DNA from: Diorhabda sublineata
Lineage: Eukaryota > Arthropoda > Insecta > Coleoptera > Chrysomelidae
NCBI RefSeq assembly: GCF_026230105.1
Contig: NC_079480.1
Span: 22,734,488 to 22,798,487 of the forward strand
Length of the DNA: 64,000 nucleotides
Reading direction: 5' to 3'
The position numbers and the translations under genes are program-made. The notes beneath the pieces are model-generated. The model was given only the letters and a program-made list of their open reading frames with translations, did not search any database and was not told the origin of the DNA. Positions 46,228 to 58,910 of this stretch are shown piece after piece; position 1 is the first letter of the stretch; every line of letters starts with the position of its first letter.

Positions 46228-49200
46228 ATGAATGGATATGAAAAAAACATGTTTTTCGAGGATAGATCCAATAGATTTTGTTGTTTACCCTTTCAAAAAT
46301 TAAGTTACGGTTTGGGGCACATATTCAACGATCTCTGTGCGGCAATGTGGTTCAGTTATACGTTGTTTTACCTACAAGTTGTGCTCGATATGGAATCAAC
46401 GACAGCGGGAATGCTCTTAATGATAGGTACGTCTCCTAATTTATCCTCCTGATCCTGATAAATTAGGTCACATTCTTGCTTGTTTTCTAGGACAAATTGT
46501 TGATTCATTAGCAACACCAGCTGTGGGATATTGTATTGATTATACCAAACATCGACGACTTTGGCATTTGGGAGGTACGTTTTTATGTATATAAGCAATA
46601 TTACTTACATGAAAATTAAAAGATAACATCACTATAATCGTTTCTCTATCGAAGGTTTTATTGGATAATTTTTCATTTTAAAACAAAAAAATTGAAAGGG
46701 TACGTCTATTTTTTCAACATGTCAAAATTGTCGTTATTTTATAGACAAATTATTTACGTATAGGTTCAATATAAACATAGAAAAACTATAATAATTAAAC
46801 TTAAAATGTACCTTTTTCCAATTTAATACATACTTAATTATTCTATTCTTCGATCATATTTGAGAAAATATGGACAAGTAAACTAATAAATTAAAGTATT
46901 AGTAATTAAAACGGTAATGATATCTAGCACATGAATCTAAAATAAGAGAAGACGACATTCATGTTCTGTGATTGACATTCAAATTCAAACTAACGCAGCT
47001 ACTCGCATAGTTGCCGAGTTTTTTTTTATAAAATAACGTTTATTTTCCAGGAACAATAGCCGTTACTATAGGATTTTCTTTAATATTTTCTTTGAAACCA
47101 GATAGTTTCACGCTATCAATTATTTTATATTACATCACAGGTATATTTCTTTTTCAAATCGGTTGGGCAACTGTACAAATATCGCATTTGTCTATTATAC
47201 CCGAGATTTCAAGAAGTTATAAACATAGTTCAGATTTAACAGCAATAAGGTAATAATATAACAGTACTAAAGTTTGAAGTTATAAATTTAAAATTATTAC
47301 GTTCAAAAATATATCTTTTCGTGTTAATTAGTGATTTCATAAACTGTAAATAATAAAACTTCTACGCTTTTTGTGTAGACTATGTTCTATTTAGACTTGT
47401 GTCATTTTTCTTCTTTTTTAAAATTTAATATTTCTATGATGAGAAGGATATCAGCTAGTCACTCTGTGTGTAGATCTTTTCTTTATAAATATTTTGAATT
47501 ATTTTGTATTAACTCTGTATTATGAAAACGATAAATGAATTTTTTTAAGGTACATAGCCTCAGTGTGTTGTAACATCTGTGTTTATTCAATAACACTAAT
47601 GATTCTTAAAAATGATGAAACGAAAGACAGTATAGGTCCAAACGATTTTTATAAATTCAAGGTCAGTAGTAAAAACAATAAAATTAAATAATTAATTCAC
47701 CTCCATAATTATATATTTAATTAAATTGTAGGAAATAGCCGTTTCTATCATATTTATTGGTTTATTATCGTCTATGTTATTTTATTGTGGATTGCTCGGT
47801 AAATACGATCAAGAATATGAGCCTTTATTGAGAGATGAAATAGTCGATATAGAAATGGTCGAATTACATGGGATGAATCAAAAACATTTTCTTAAACAAG
47901 CCATAATTTACTGCGTATCTATAATGTAAGCCTCTACATTTCAATTCTTGAGCTACATCATACCCAACGTGAGCAGAGTATAAACCCTAATGTAGGCAAC
48001 TATTCAAAATAAAAAAAATTTTGTAGTAATTTTAGTTCACAGTTATTATCGTAAATAAATTAATAATTAATAAACATTTTAATGATAAAATTTTGGAGTA
48101 CAATGACTTACTATTATAATTCAAATAAGGTGTTGAAAATTATTGCTAACTCTTAGATTCTACTCTAATCACTCAATACAATATTAAACATTTCTTCTGT
48201 TGATTTTCATTTTATCTATGATCCAAATGTCACATATATATGACGTTGTAGCTGCTTTAATTCTTATCACTAATGTTAACCTCAAATATCATATTTAAAA
48301 ATGAATTCTAATAAAAATTTTAGGTACATGTGTTCAAGATTATTTACGACTTTAAATTTGATATACATGCCGTTATATATAGAAGAACGTGGTTCTTTAA
48401 ATGATATTGGGAAAGATCGAATAAGACAAACGGTAGCTAGCATTCCTTTAACTTCTTATTTAACTTCATTCGTTACATCTCTATTGCTCAAATGTCTGGT
48501 TGGTATTGTAAGTGATAAGGTAATTGATATTTTCATTCCACATTCGATTGAAAACTGATCAGTAATGATCACAATCAGTTTACTAGAACCCACTGGAAAT
48601 TGACAGTTTCACTCACAGAACATACCCTAAGGTATGTTTGAATTTATGTTTGAATTTATTTTTTTAGCGCGAAATTTAAAATATAAAATTTTCGTTATTT
48701 GTTTTGTTATTATAGATAACTTATTGTTTTGGGTCGATAATTGGTTTGGTAACGTCAATATGGATAGGAGTAGGACTATCAACAAAAACTGATTTAGAAC
48801 TTTACAGTATCGCAGCATTACTAGGTAAAATAAAAGTTGTTATAAAACCAATTGCTTTTATATCATTTATTTTGTGTCATACACGGCGCACCAAAAGTAC
48901 CGTGTTCGGATATCTGTATATCTGAAACTAATGAAATGACTTTAAATTGTTTAGCTGGCCACACACGTTCAATTACATCAAATTGAGTCACATTTGTAGT
49001 ATAATAAAAGACACTGTGTAATTAATACATGAAAAGTAATTTCAAACGAAATTTCACCAAACTTATATTATTTGTCTAATTTTTCCACGTGTATGTTTAT
49101 AATTTTAAAGGTGTTACTGGATCAACAACTATGGTTTCTAGCCTGTGTCTAACGGCTAATTTCGTGAAAACCAATGGGATTGGTGGGGGCATGGTATACA

Positions 49201-49811
49201 GTTTTGTAACTTTCACAGATAAACTTATATCTGGATCGGTTGTTTTCATAGTTCAACACTTGTAAGTATATTGATCATACACCGATAGATTTATACGTTT
49301 TCAAATTTACACTAGTGTAGTGTACCATTACAATATCCGTTCGTTTCAATTGGTTCCAATCAGATCATCCGTAATATTTCGTTGCATTATTTAACTCAAT
49401 CAATTATTAACTTATTTACATTATTTTAAACAATGTTCTAATTTAAAAAGTTATAAATATCCATTTAATCCAATAATTAGAGCAGTTTAAAGTTTTATTA
49501 TGTATTATTAATACCTGTTTTGTTTCGATTCAAGATTTATTAGTGACAAATGACAATTGACAGTTAGATCGGTGGACAATTTTTAAAAATTTCATCTGAT
49601 TTATAGTAAATTTTGATATCTAGTAATGACTGAGAGCAATTTGCAATGATTATTTTCTTTTAGACAGTGTGCTTCTCGAAATTCATGTCCATATTTCTAT
49701 AAACACGCCTTGACGTTTATTTGTGCATCGGTTTCTTTAATAGCAATATTAGCTTTAATCTCATTACATATCAAAAACAGAAGAGGAATGCATTTATTAA
49801 CAACATCGTAA
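46228..49811 (+). CDS. MFSD12: MFSD12-like major facilitator transporter
   Basis: Nine exons: 46228-46426, 46491-46574, 47051-47249, 47550-47661, 47732-47925, 48324-48519, 48716-48824, 49111-49261, 49664-49811; 463 residues with consistent phases. The family opening LPFQKLSYGLGHIFNDLCAA and MWFSYTLFYLQVVL is clear. It is followed by GQIVDSLATPAVGYCIDYTK (the MFS loop 2-3 D-x-x-x-x-x motif with following basic residues), then GWATVQISHLSIIPEI and twelve predicted hydrophobic segments. Vertebrate MFSD12 imports cysteine into lysosomes and melanosomes and affects pigmentation; the insect role is inferred only. The C-terminus is short (HIKNRRGMHLLTTS). Introns (65-402 bp) show no recognisable elements. 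Confidence 0.88.
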
Positions 49812-51323
49812 CAAATTTATAGTGTGTGTCACATTAAATAATTTTTGAAATATAATTTGTTTTATTTTAATAGACATTATCGCAAAAATTCTGGCTGTTT
49901 ACTTATGATATATAATGATAGTAAATAATACGTTCATTTATTTATCTAATTCGTATATTGAACTCGTGACCTACTACTAATGACCTTTAGTTCATTTTTT
50001 CACGAATAGGTGACATCACGAGTATTATATTTGTATTTAAGACAATGTGGTATTTAAATCACAGTATAAATAATAATATTGCATAATAAATTTTCTTTGA
50101 TTTTTAATATTAATTCTTTAGTGGTATCTGTTTAATATTAATTTCATGTTCTTGATTTTAGGTCTTTTCGGATTTAAAATTAGTTTCTTCTATAATTTTT
50201 TAAATACATATAGATAAAAATTAACGTTTCGACCAATTTTAAGTCTATATGATATTGACACTGATAATTTGCGTATTTATAATAATCAATAGATCACCTA
50301 CATCATGAATATCAAAATAAGAATTAAATCAAAATAGAAATTAAAGTTAATATTAAATTGTGAACAACATAAAACAAAATCATTTGTGAGGAAGGTCAAG
50401 GTTTTATATAAATTCGTTAAAATGAACATAACCTCACCTCAGCGTACGTCGAAAATATGAAAAACATCGTAACGTGCCGGGTGCATTGTGTATATGAAGT
50501 AAAATTAAAAAATGTCAGTTTAACACTACGTTTCTAAAGAATTTTTCTTCTTATCTAAATTATAAGTGATTGAAAGACTGATGGAAGTACGTCTTGTTGA
50601 TTTTCCGAGAATAAACACGAAACTGTTGAGTAGCTTTGCAAGAATAAAAAAAATGAATGAAATGAATCAATAGTGTTGAACAGAATGCGTGAAACTTACA
50701 TGTAGGTACACAGTGCTACCCGAAATTGGTTTTTTCTATGTAAAAAGCAACAAATATAGCTGTTTACACAGGCTAGTACTTTTGCAGACGAATTCTGTGT
50801 TCATGAGCCACGTCTATCTGTCGAGTAGGTCTTGCAAATACTGCTCTAGGCGTTATTATGTTGGACAGCTCAGAAGAGCATCTGCCATGGTAGTATCGGT
50901 AGAATAGTGAATTCGGCGACCTTTTTATTATGCTCTAAGCTCAGTCAACTATAAATCGAATTGCTCTCTTCTGTATTGAGACGAGCATCCTCAGGGGGTC
51001 GAGCTCTAAATGTGCGACCAAAGAAACTCGAATCAGCTTTTTGGTCTTAAAGAGGGCTCTAAGTTCTTGTAAAGCTACCTTGACTAAATCGGTCACGTGA
51101 CTATGACAGGATTTATTTCTTCCAGCCTCAACACCCAACAAGTGAATTTACGATGATGGTAACATTTTATCTCCAGAAAAAAGGAGTTTTTCTTCTACTT
51201 GGAGAAAATAAATGATCACAATAATCGAATTTTTCATTTTATTTCAAAATACAGACACCAAAAGAATGGTTTTTACAAAAGTTACAAATATATTCACTAT
51301 TTACGGACTTAATAAATAAAATA
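49812..51323. other. Intergenic between MFSD12 and Bub3
   Basis: Apart from the non-LTR relic at 50680-51140, nothing is recognised. A poly(A) signal on the minus strand (AATAAA, 51238-51243) about 80 bp past the Bub3 stop is the likely Bub3 3' end. Confidence 0.5.
50680..51140 (-). mobile_element. Non-LTR retrotransposon reverse-transcriptase C-terminal relic
   Basis: The minus strand reads LDPLRMLVSIQKRAIRFIVD and, after frame breaks, YYRYYHGRCSSELSNII followed by FARPTR and residues resembling THEFVCKST. This matches the common C-terminal tail of jockey/CR1-like reverse transcriptases ('iqkRAiRiI...fYkyyhGkCSsELssliPp...fsRptR'). Several stops show it is dead. Confidence 0.65.
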
Positions 51324-52319
51324 TCAACCTTGTGAAACATATTTGGGTTTCGTTTCTTGATCAGTCACTGTTCTAATATAAATAACGTCCTCAGGCATAG
51401 GATCAGGTAAATTTTCTTCTCCTAGAAAATACGAACATGCAATCGCTAGTACCGCGCCATTATGGCTGAAACTCAGCGATGTTATCGAGGTATGGTACTG
51501 ATGGAACTGACATAACCGTTTCTTATTAAAACCATCCCAAATATTAACATAACCGTCAGATCCACCGGTGGCGAAGGTATTATAAGCCGGATGGAAACTG
51601 ATGGCATTTACAGGATAAATTTTTTCCATACCGTCTTCTTTGATCCTGTGACATTTGAACGCGTATTTTTTCTTCTGTACATCCGGGTGTGTGTCTAAAT
51701 AATCCACAGCTACTCTACCTTCTATGCTGCTCAGGACATAACCTTGTTTATTTGGGAAACATTTTATAGCTCTAGTTTGATATTTTAAGTTCGATTCGCG
51801 TTTTTGCATAGTGTAAGCCATATTTCTAATGTCCCACACCAAGATTTTTCTCAAGGCTGTCCCAACTATAAACTTGTCTCCACAAACGCTCATAGTGTAA
51901 ACTCTTTCACCTTGATTGTAAGTACCGTTACACATTGGTGTTCGAGGGTCCCATATTTTGACATGATGATCCCAGCTTCCACTTAAGATCGCGTTCACTT
52001 CACTACAATAGTCTACACATTTTATTGGTCCGGCGTGAGTTCCGACTGTGCTCTCTTTTGTGGCATTAAAATCAAATGATTTTAAAGTTGCGTCTAAGCC
52101 TCCACTGTAAGAATGTACGGCGTCGGTAAAACAACAGTCTAGTACTGCAGCATCATGGGAATACTTGTGTCTCAAATTATTAGCTAGTACATCGTATAGT
52201 CTTACATTTCCATCCCAGGAACTGGCTAATAAAAATTGATTGGTGTTTGGACCAAATTTAACTGAGGAAATTGCGTCTTCTGGTGCCGATTTCAGTTTAT
52301 ATTCGATTTGCGATTTCAT
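51324..52319 (-). CDS. Bub3: Bub3 mitotic checkpoint protein, intronless
   Basis: A single 331-residue frame that follows human BUB3 along its whole length: PEDAISSVKFGPNTNQFLLA and SSWDGNVRLYDV at the start, then SGSWDHHVKIWDPRTP, KYQTRAIKCFPNKQGYVLSS, IEGRVAVDYLD, KKKYAFKCHRIKE and FATGGSDGYVNIWD. It ends in VTDQETKPK. It folds as a seven-bladed WD40 propeller that binds the GLEBS motifs of Bub1 and BubR1 and brings them to phosphorylated KNL1 at kinetochores. The lack of introns could reflect an ancient retrocopy or simple intron loss; there is no poly(A) tail scar, and it has its own divergent promoter with FAF2 (451 bp between start codons). Confidence 0.96.
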   Translation of the reverse strand: MKSQIEYKLKSAPEDAISSVKFGPNTNQFLLASSWDGNVRLYDVLANNLRHKYSHDAAVLDCCFTDAVHSYSGGLDATLKSFDFNATKESTVGTHAGPIKCVDYCSEVNAILSGSWDHHVKIWDPRTPMCNGTYNQGERVYTMSVCGDKFIVGTALRKILVWDIRNMAYTMQKRESNLKYQTRAIKCFPNKQGYVLSSIEGRVAVDYLDTHPDVQKKKYAFKCHRIKEDGMEKIYPVNAISFHPAYNTFATGGSDGYVNIWDGFNKKRLCQFHQYHTSITSLSFSHNGAVLAIACSYFLGEENLPDPMPEDVIYIRTVTDQETKPKYVSQG

Positions 52320-52770
52320 TTTTATAAAAATATACTGTTTGTAATAAATATTTAGTTCGTTCTTCTTTTTTATTGGTTAAAAGCTGATTAATGAACTACA
52401 GAGAACAAAAAATGGCCCCTTCGTACTGGCAGCACTTTAACCTTAATATATAGAAGAGAATTCTTCTTTTTTAATAATTTATTTTGTAACCATTACAATG
52501 CATTCCCTAGGATTTACTTAAATATTATCATCAATTGATATCCTTAAAATCGTCATAAGTATAAAATTAAAGTTTAAAAATATATTTTCCTTTTTTTCTG
52601 TTGTTTTTATGTAGTTATGTTGACAAATGTTTTTGACAGCTGACGTTTTACGGTTGGAAGGTGGTATGATGTGACATTTATTGTTTGGCCAAAAAAATAT
52701 TAAGTGTAATAAAGTAATATTTGCATGTGATTAATGTATTTTTTTATTCGCCTCAAAAAGAAAATATAAA
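52320..52770. promoter_or_regulatory. Bidirectional promoter region Bub3 / FAF2
   Basis: 451 bp between two opposed start codons of conserved genes. AT-rich, with TGACAGCTGACG near 52634 but no element I can name with confidence. Confidence 0.45.
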
Positions 52771-55700
52771 ATGAACTATTCAATGGATAATAACGGTAGT
52801 CTCGGGTTAACTACAGACCAAACGGAAAAAGTACTACAATTTCAAGACCTCACAGGTATCGAAGATATAACGATATGCAGGGATGTATTGCAAAGACATC
52901 AATGGAATTTGGAAGTAGCCGTTCAGGAACAACTAAATATCAGGGAAGGAAGACCTACTGTTTATGCATTGGAATCTAGACCGCCGGCGGTAGTTAGCGA
53001 TCATTTGGGTCAACATTTCTATTATACACCACCTACCGATGGCTCCGGCAGCGGTTTTAGAGGGATCTTCAAAACTGTTTTTAATTTTATGTGGAATATG
53101 TGTTACAGCACCCTCATTACCTTCTTACAATTAGGTCGAAGACTACTGGGTATGTATGCTTCAATAAACATTTTTAAGTGCCAAATTAGACTTAAATGGA
53201 ATTTCTGGATGATATAATTTTATTAATAGGTATAGAATTTAGGCCGAGAACGAATCCTGTTCAAGATGTGATGGATTTTATTAAATTATATGAAGAAAAA
53301 TATTCACAAACCCACCCAGTATTCTACCAAGGCACGTTTTCGCAAGTTCTTAACGACGCAAAAAGGGAATTAAGATTTTTATTAGTGTATCTACACGATT
53401 CCAAAGCAACGGATACTGATTCATTTTGTAATGGAACTTTATCTGATCATGAACTAATTCAGTACATCAATCAAACGTTTTTGTTTTGGGGTTGTTCAGC
53501 ACAGTCAGGTGAAGGGCAGAAAACCTCTAGTGCAGTCAGAGCTAGCCATTATCCCTTTTTGGCAGTTTTAGTGTTAAAAGAAAATAGAATGACTATAGTA
53601 GGTAAGGCTTGTTTGGTTTTTAATATAAATTTCAGTATTTTTACTAGAAATTAATAATATTGTGTTTTATTTAGGTGTTAAGGGTTTATTTGCACTGCAT
53701 ATTAGAAATAGGGGCATTTAATATTTAATTAGAATGTGTTAGTTTGTTTCTTTTTAAAATAGGTTTATTTTTTTTACCCAAAAACAATTTTTGTAATTGG
53801 AATTCTAAATCAAAGAATTTTTTCATTTTTTTATTAAAATTTCAAATAAAAATATAAGAAAGTGTGAAATTATCTTTGGGTACTTCAACGTACTCACATG
53901 GGGACATAATAATCAATGATTTTATGATTGACTGGTGCTTCGCTAAAAGTAGATCACTTTTTGATGATTATCTCAAAGTTTATTAGATTATCCGCAATTT
54001 AATTGGTTTATGTTGTTAAAATTTGTTTTATTTTAATATTTATGGATATATTTTGGATTTTATATATAAAATTACAAATGATGATGCTATTTTTGTTACT
54101 AAACTGCCCGTTTTCGTAGAAGTAGGTCATTTGTGTTTATTATCATTGATTTGCTTAATTTTTTGTATCAAAAAGTACTTGAAAATGATTTCTATAGGAA
54201 AAGTTTGGATTTTATTTTATTTCATGTTCACAAACAATAATTTACTTATTTTAGCCAAAGAAAATGACATCTATTGCCAATTGGTGAATTTTATTTACGA
54301 ATTGTCATGTTATTTTTAGTGCCCAATTGATAAAATGCGTCCTTTAACCTAAAAGTAGGTCCTTTATGTTTATCAACAATTTCCTTGATTTTTGTCAGAG
54401 AAACATATAAGGAATTGATTTGTAAGGACCAATTGGGGAAATTATTTCTAAATTTACAAATTTTGGTGTTATCTTTAGTGCCCAATTGATAAAATTTGTC
54501 ATTTATCCTAAAAGTAAGTCCTTTATGTTCAAAAATAAAAATTTCCTTGATTTTTGTCAGCAAAAAGTATTGAAAAATGACTTCTATTGCCAAAAGTTGC
54601 ATATCATTTCTAAATTTACAAATTTTGGTGTAATTTTTATTGCCCGATTAATAAAATGTGTCCTTTCACCTAAAACTAGGTCCTTTGTGTTCGTCAATAA
54701 CAATTTCTTTGATTTTTGGCAGCAAAAAGTATAAAGAATGGGTTTGTAAGGACCAATTGTGGAAATTATTTTTAAATTTACAAATTATGGTATTATTTTT
54801 AGTGTCCAATTGATAAAATTTGTCATTTTTCTAAAAGTAGGTCTTTTGTGTTCAAAAAAAATAATGTCCTTGATTTTTGGCAGCGCAAAGTATTTAAAAG
54901 CAGTTTCAATGAACAAATTTATGATTTTCTTAAATTTTAAACAAAGGGTATATTAAATATTTACATTATCTGCTTTCCAAACACCGAAAATATTAATTTT
55001 AGGTAGGTTAGAAGGATATTCAAATCCACAATTGCTAAAACAGAGACTGATTACCATTGTAAATGAATACGAAATAAATTTGGTGTCTGCAAGAGCTGAT
55101 AGGTTCGAAGCAAGCATCAACCGGTATGTTATCTAACCATTTAACAATCAAAATTCAATTGAAATATACAGTATCGTCAAAACAAACATAATTGTAGGTC
55201 ATTAAGATCACAGCAAGACGAGGCCTTCATGGAAAGCTTACGAGCCGATCAAGAAAAAGAAAGAAAAAAAGAAGAAGAGAGAAAAGCAAAAGAAGAGGAA
55301 CAACGTAGGTTAGAAGAGGTAAATTATCTTTTTTTTGTCATTAGAAATGTGTAGAGATAATTATGTGATTTATTTTAGGAAAGATTGGCCGAATTGGAAC
55401 GTAAGGAAACTTTGGAACAGGAAAAAATCAACTCTTTACAAAGGATTCCTCACGAACCGGACGCCACGCACCCCGACGCCGTACACGTAGTGTTTAAATT
55501 ACCGTGTGGTAGCAGATTGGAAAGAAGATTTCTCAAAACTCATTCCTTAGAGGTGAAAAAAAAAATGTTTAATGTATTCTGCGCTTATTTGTATTTGTTT
55601 CAGGCGGTTTTTTATTTTTTATTTTGTCATCCGAACGCTCCGGATTCGTTTGAAATAACAACGAATTTCCCAAAGAGGATATTGAAATGTCGGAGGGAGC

Positions 55701-55780
55701 ACCATGAACAGATCCAAACATTGGAACAAGCCGGACTGAAAAATAAGGAAGTTTTATTTGTTAACGATCTAGACGCGTGA
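52771..55780 (+). CDS. FAF2: FAF2/UBXD8: ER and lipid-droplet p97 adaptor
   Basis: Six exons: 52771-53149, 53230-53601, 55003-55123, 55198-55318, 55379-55552, 55604-55780; 447 residues (human 445). Domains: N-terminal UBA (about 13-55, LTTDQTEKVLQFQDLTGIED), a hydrophobic hairpin (about 95-125) that inserts into ER/lipid-droplet membrane, and a thioredoxin-like UAS domain (about 135-265, with FLLVYLHDSKATDTDSFCN). Then come a charged coiled coil (about 290-345, KERKKEEERKAKEEEQRRLE) and a C-terminal UBX (about 365-445) that binds p97/VCP. It recruits p97 to extract ubiquitinated ER clients, the step downstream of ligases such as MARCH6. Poly(A) signal at 55840-55845. Intron 2 (1.4 kb) carries a tandem repeat. 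Confidence 0.95.
54060..54955. repeat. About 160-bp tandem repeat in FAF2 intron 2
   Basis: Five diverged units share TTTTTAGTGCCCAATTGATAA, AAAGTAGGTCCTTTATGTT, TTTCCTTGATTTTTGTCAG, CAAAAAGTA and TAAATTTACAAATTTTGGTG (each in two or more units). Repeated short open frames here (for example 54291-54602 minus and 54486-54734 plus) come from the repeat and are not genes. Confidence 0.8.
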
Positions 55781-58700
55781 ATTTTTTCTTTAAATCGAAC
55801 CGTAAGTAGAAAAATATGAATTCGGGAAGAATTTTTCGCAATAAAAGAAACTACGTCTACTTTTAAAATTGTATTAAGTTCAAAATTGTATTGAATTTTT
55901 ATTAAACGTAATCATTTATTCGGAGAAAATATTATGGTTGTACTTATTGATGTACACGATCAGTTTACTAAAAAAAACATCAAAATTGATTAAAAAATAC
56001 AGATTTTTTGCTTTTATTTGGATTTATTTTTATTTTTTAATACTTTATTGATTTAAATTATTTATGAACTTCATTTTTGGTATTGTTAATGAAATAATTT
56101 ACCCTGGGAGATTTCTAGCTGTGTTAAGTCAACGTTTTATTCCAAAAAGTCACATTTTGTTTAAATATAATCTATATAAATCATCGTAAAATGTTGTGGT
56201 GCTCTCCTAAATCAATTATCGTCCATTTAAGGCGTCTAAACACACTTCTTTATGAAAATCCTGCTTTTATTCGACATTATTTCCATCTTTAATTTCTTAT
56301 TTTCATTCAAAATTGACAAATAAATAAAAGCACGTTTCATTTTGTATAATATGTCAAATGCCGTTCTCAAATCCAAGAATATAGCTTCATAGACGAGAAG
56401 TAACTTCGATTATGTCATTTTTTGTTACATTGTTGATAATACAGCATAAAAAAGACCAAAATGTAAAAAAAAATAGAAAATGAGCTAATTTTTGCTGTTA
56501 GACAATTTATTTGTATAAATCATTTAAAATCTTCATTTTTGGTTTTGTTAATGAAATAATGGACCCTTCTAGCCGTGTTAATTCAATGTTTTATTCCAAA
56601 AAATCACTTTTTGGTAAAGTGTAGTGGTGCTCCTCTAAATCCATTGTTCTTCCTATATGACGCCTAAAAAGTCCCCTTATGAAAATTCTGCTTTCACTCT
56701 GATCTTTGTTTGTCAAATGCTGTTCCTAGATCCAAGAATATTGTTTTATACATAAAAATTGACTTCTTTTGTCAATTTTTAGTTTTATTGTTGCTAATAC
56801 CTCTAATTGTGCGTTTTTTTTGGGGAAAAATTGTGAAGAAAACTCATTTGGAGCCACATTCAAACAGTCATAAATCATTGCAGAATGTTGTGGAGGTCTT
56901 TTAAACCAATTTTCCTTCCTTCTAAATATACTTCCTCATAAAATTATGTCAAATGCTATTCTCAAATCCAAAAATATTGCACTCTAGGTGACAATTAACT
57001 TCGATTATCCCTCACACTTATTTGAAACCCCTAATTGTTGTGAATCTGTTGGGGTAAATATTTTTCCTTGACCATATTTGGTTCAGAAAACTATGCAGTG
57101 CATTGTTTGGAGAAAATTGTGAATAAAACTCATTTGGAGACACAGTCATATGTTTTTTATCAATATAAATGACAGATAGTTGAAGTGGCAGACATTGTTG
57201 AGGTTATTAGTGAAATTTGTATCAATAATGTCCTTTATAAGGAGTTCTGATGCATTACTAATAAAATATTAGATAAAAAACGAATCAAATCATCGATTAT
57301 TATCAGTCAATCTCATTTATCTGCTGAGTTTAATAAACATTAGAAAACTGGCAGCAAATAGAGGATTTATTTGAGCTTTGGGATCTTCTAGTTGTTTTAA
57401 GTCAGCATTCTGTTAAATAAATCACATTTTGGTCATAAATTATTGATATGAATCGTCGTAAAGTGTCCTTATGGTCTTCTAAATCCATTATCCTTCCCAT
57501 ATAAAGATACTTCTTTATAAAAATCCTGTTCTTACTTGACATTATTTCCATTTTTATTTCTTATTTATATAATAAGTCAAATACCTTTCTCAAATCTAAG
57601 AATATTGCTTTATTAATGAAGATATTTGAATTGTTCGGCTGATAGTTGGAAAAAAAATGGATGTTATAGCATATAATGTATCTGTTACGTTCATTTAAAC
57701 TGAAACTGGGTTTTATCGACCTAATATTGTGTAAAAAAGACTGTACAAGGTGATTTTTTTATCCCCATGAAGTCTCATTGAAGCGATACTTTCAATACTT
57801 CAATTAAAAACCAGGATTTGTAAAGGATTAAGACTTTTTGGTTGTTTGTTACTATTTCTTTACTTAATCACAGTTGGGGTGGTTGACATTTATTTTTGTT
57901 AACTTAAGTCATAAATATAAACGAAAATGGTTGGAAATTTTAATAAAAAACTTCTATAATAAATTTTTTGGTGCATTTTTGACTTTATTTGTTATACGGT
58001 TTTTCAATATGATGAAAAAGTTCATGTTATGGTTTTTGAACCACTTTTTATGATTATTTAATTTATTTTAGTTGTACATTTGTTTTGTTAGGTTATGAAA
58101 TACAAACACGGCAATAATTCGATTTTTAGGATTTAAATTTTTAATAATTATATACATGCATACTAACAATAAATTCGGGGTCTCATTTTCTCTAAAAAGA
58201 ACAATAATTACACTGTAAATATTCTAAATTTTGAAAAATTTACAAATTACATCCAACCTTGACAAAACTATTAAAAAATTTAAATGATTTTGTCAGTTGT
58301 CAAATGTCGAACGGTTTTTCCATAGATAAAAAACATTATATCTGACTTGTCAGCTGTCGAACGGCTTACACTTTTTACATAGAGTAAAAAAATTTACTAG
58401 TTGTCGAACGATATGTACTTTTTACATGAACTCTATAACTTGTCAACTGTAGAACCACTTTTTGCAAAGTAAATAAACAATGGTTATTCCTCTAAACATC
58501 TAAAAAAAATTTTCCCATTAAATAAACTCAACCCGCATATCCGAACCTAGTCGCTACTTTACACTTTTCATACTAATACAAAATCGCGTCACCACTAATC
58601 AATCATAGAATTAATATTAAACATAGAGAGAAGGGAATTTAAGTGGAAATGTACTATCGGTATGTTATATTCTTTCTTTGTCCATCTTACAACTCGAAAC

Positions 58701-58910
58701 TTAGACGTCATCGTGATCTGATCAGAATAGAATGGTATACCGTGTTTTACCTCTCTCTCTATCAGCAATTCGTGGTCACTTGAACAAGTTCCCTCTATTT
58801 TTAATAGTAATTCTATGTGACCAATACAGACAGTATTTATTTTCGTTTAGTTAGGAAATTTCAAATAATTTTTCCCATTAAAAACCTTATTCCATATGTT
58901 GTCGAATTAA
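55781..58910. other. Intergenic downstream of FAF2, mostly degenerate repeat
   Basis: No gene. The repeat at 56080-57660 covers half of it. Between 58240 and 58500 short runs of TGTCAACTGTCGAACG-like sequence recur three or four times. Nothing else is recognised. Confidence 0.5.
56080..57660. repeat. About 350-450-bp degenerate tandem repeat, four units
   Basis: Blocks recur near 56090/56565/57380 (GTTAAGTCAACGTTTTATTCC), 56190/56620/56880/57450 (GTAAAATGTTGTGGTGCTC) and 56345/56710/56945/57570 (GTCAAATGCCGTTCTCAAATC plus CAAGAATATTG). Unit length varies through indels. Confidence 0.7.

Noticed and set aside
54023..54956. Series of 65-103-codon frames in FAF2 intron 2
   Set aside because: All derive from the 160-bp tandem repeat and share no coding constraint.
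21025..55780. A functional ER-degradation gene cluster (MARCH6 plus FAF2)
   Set aside because: They act in the same process, but lie about 24 kb apart with six unrelated genes between them; no evidence of co-regulation in the sequence.
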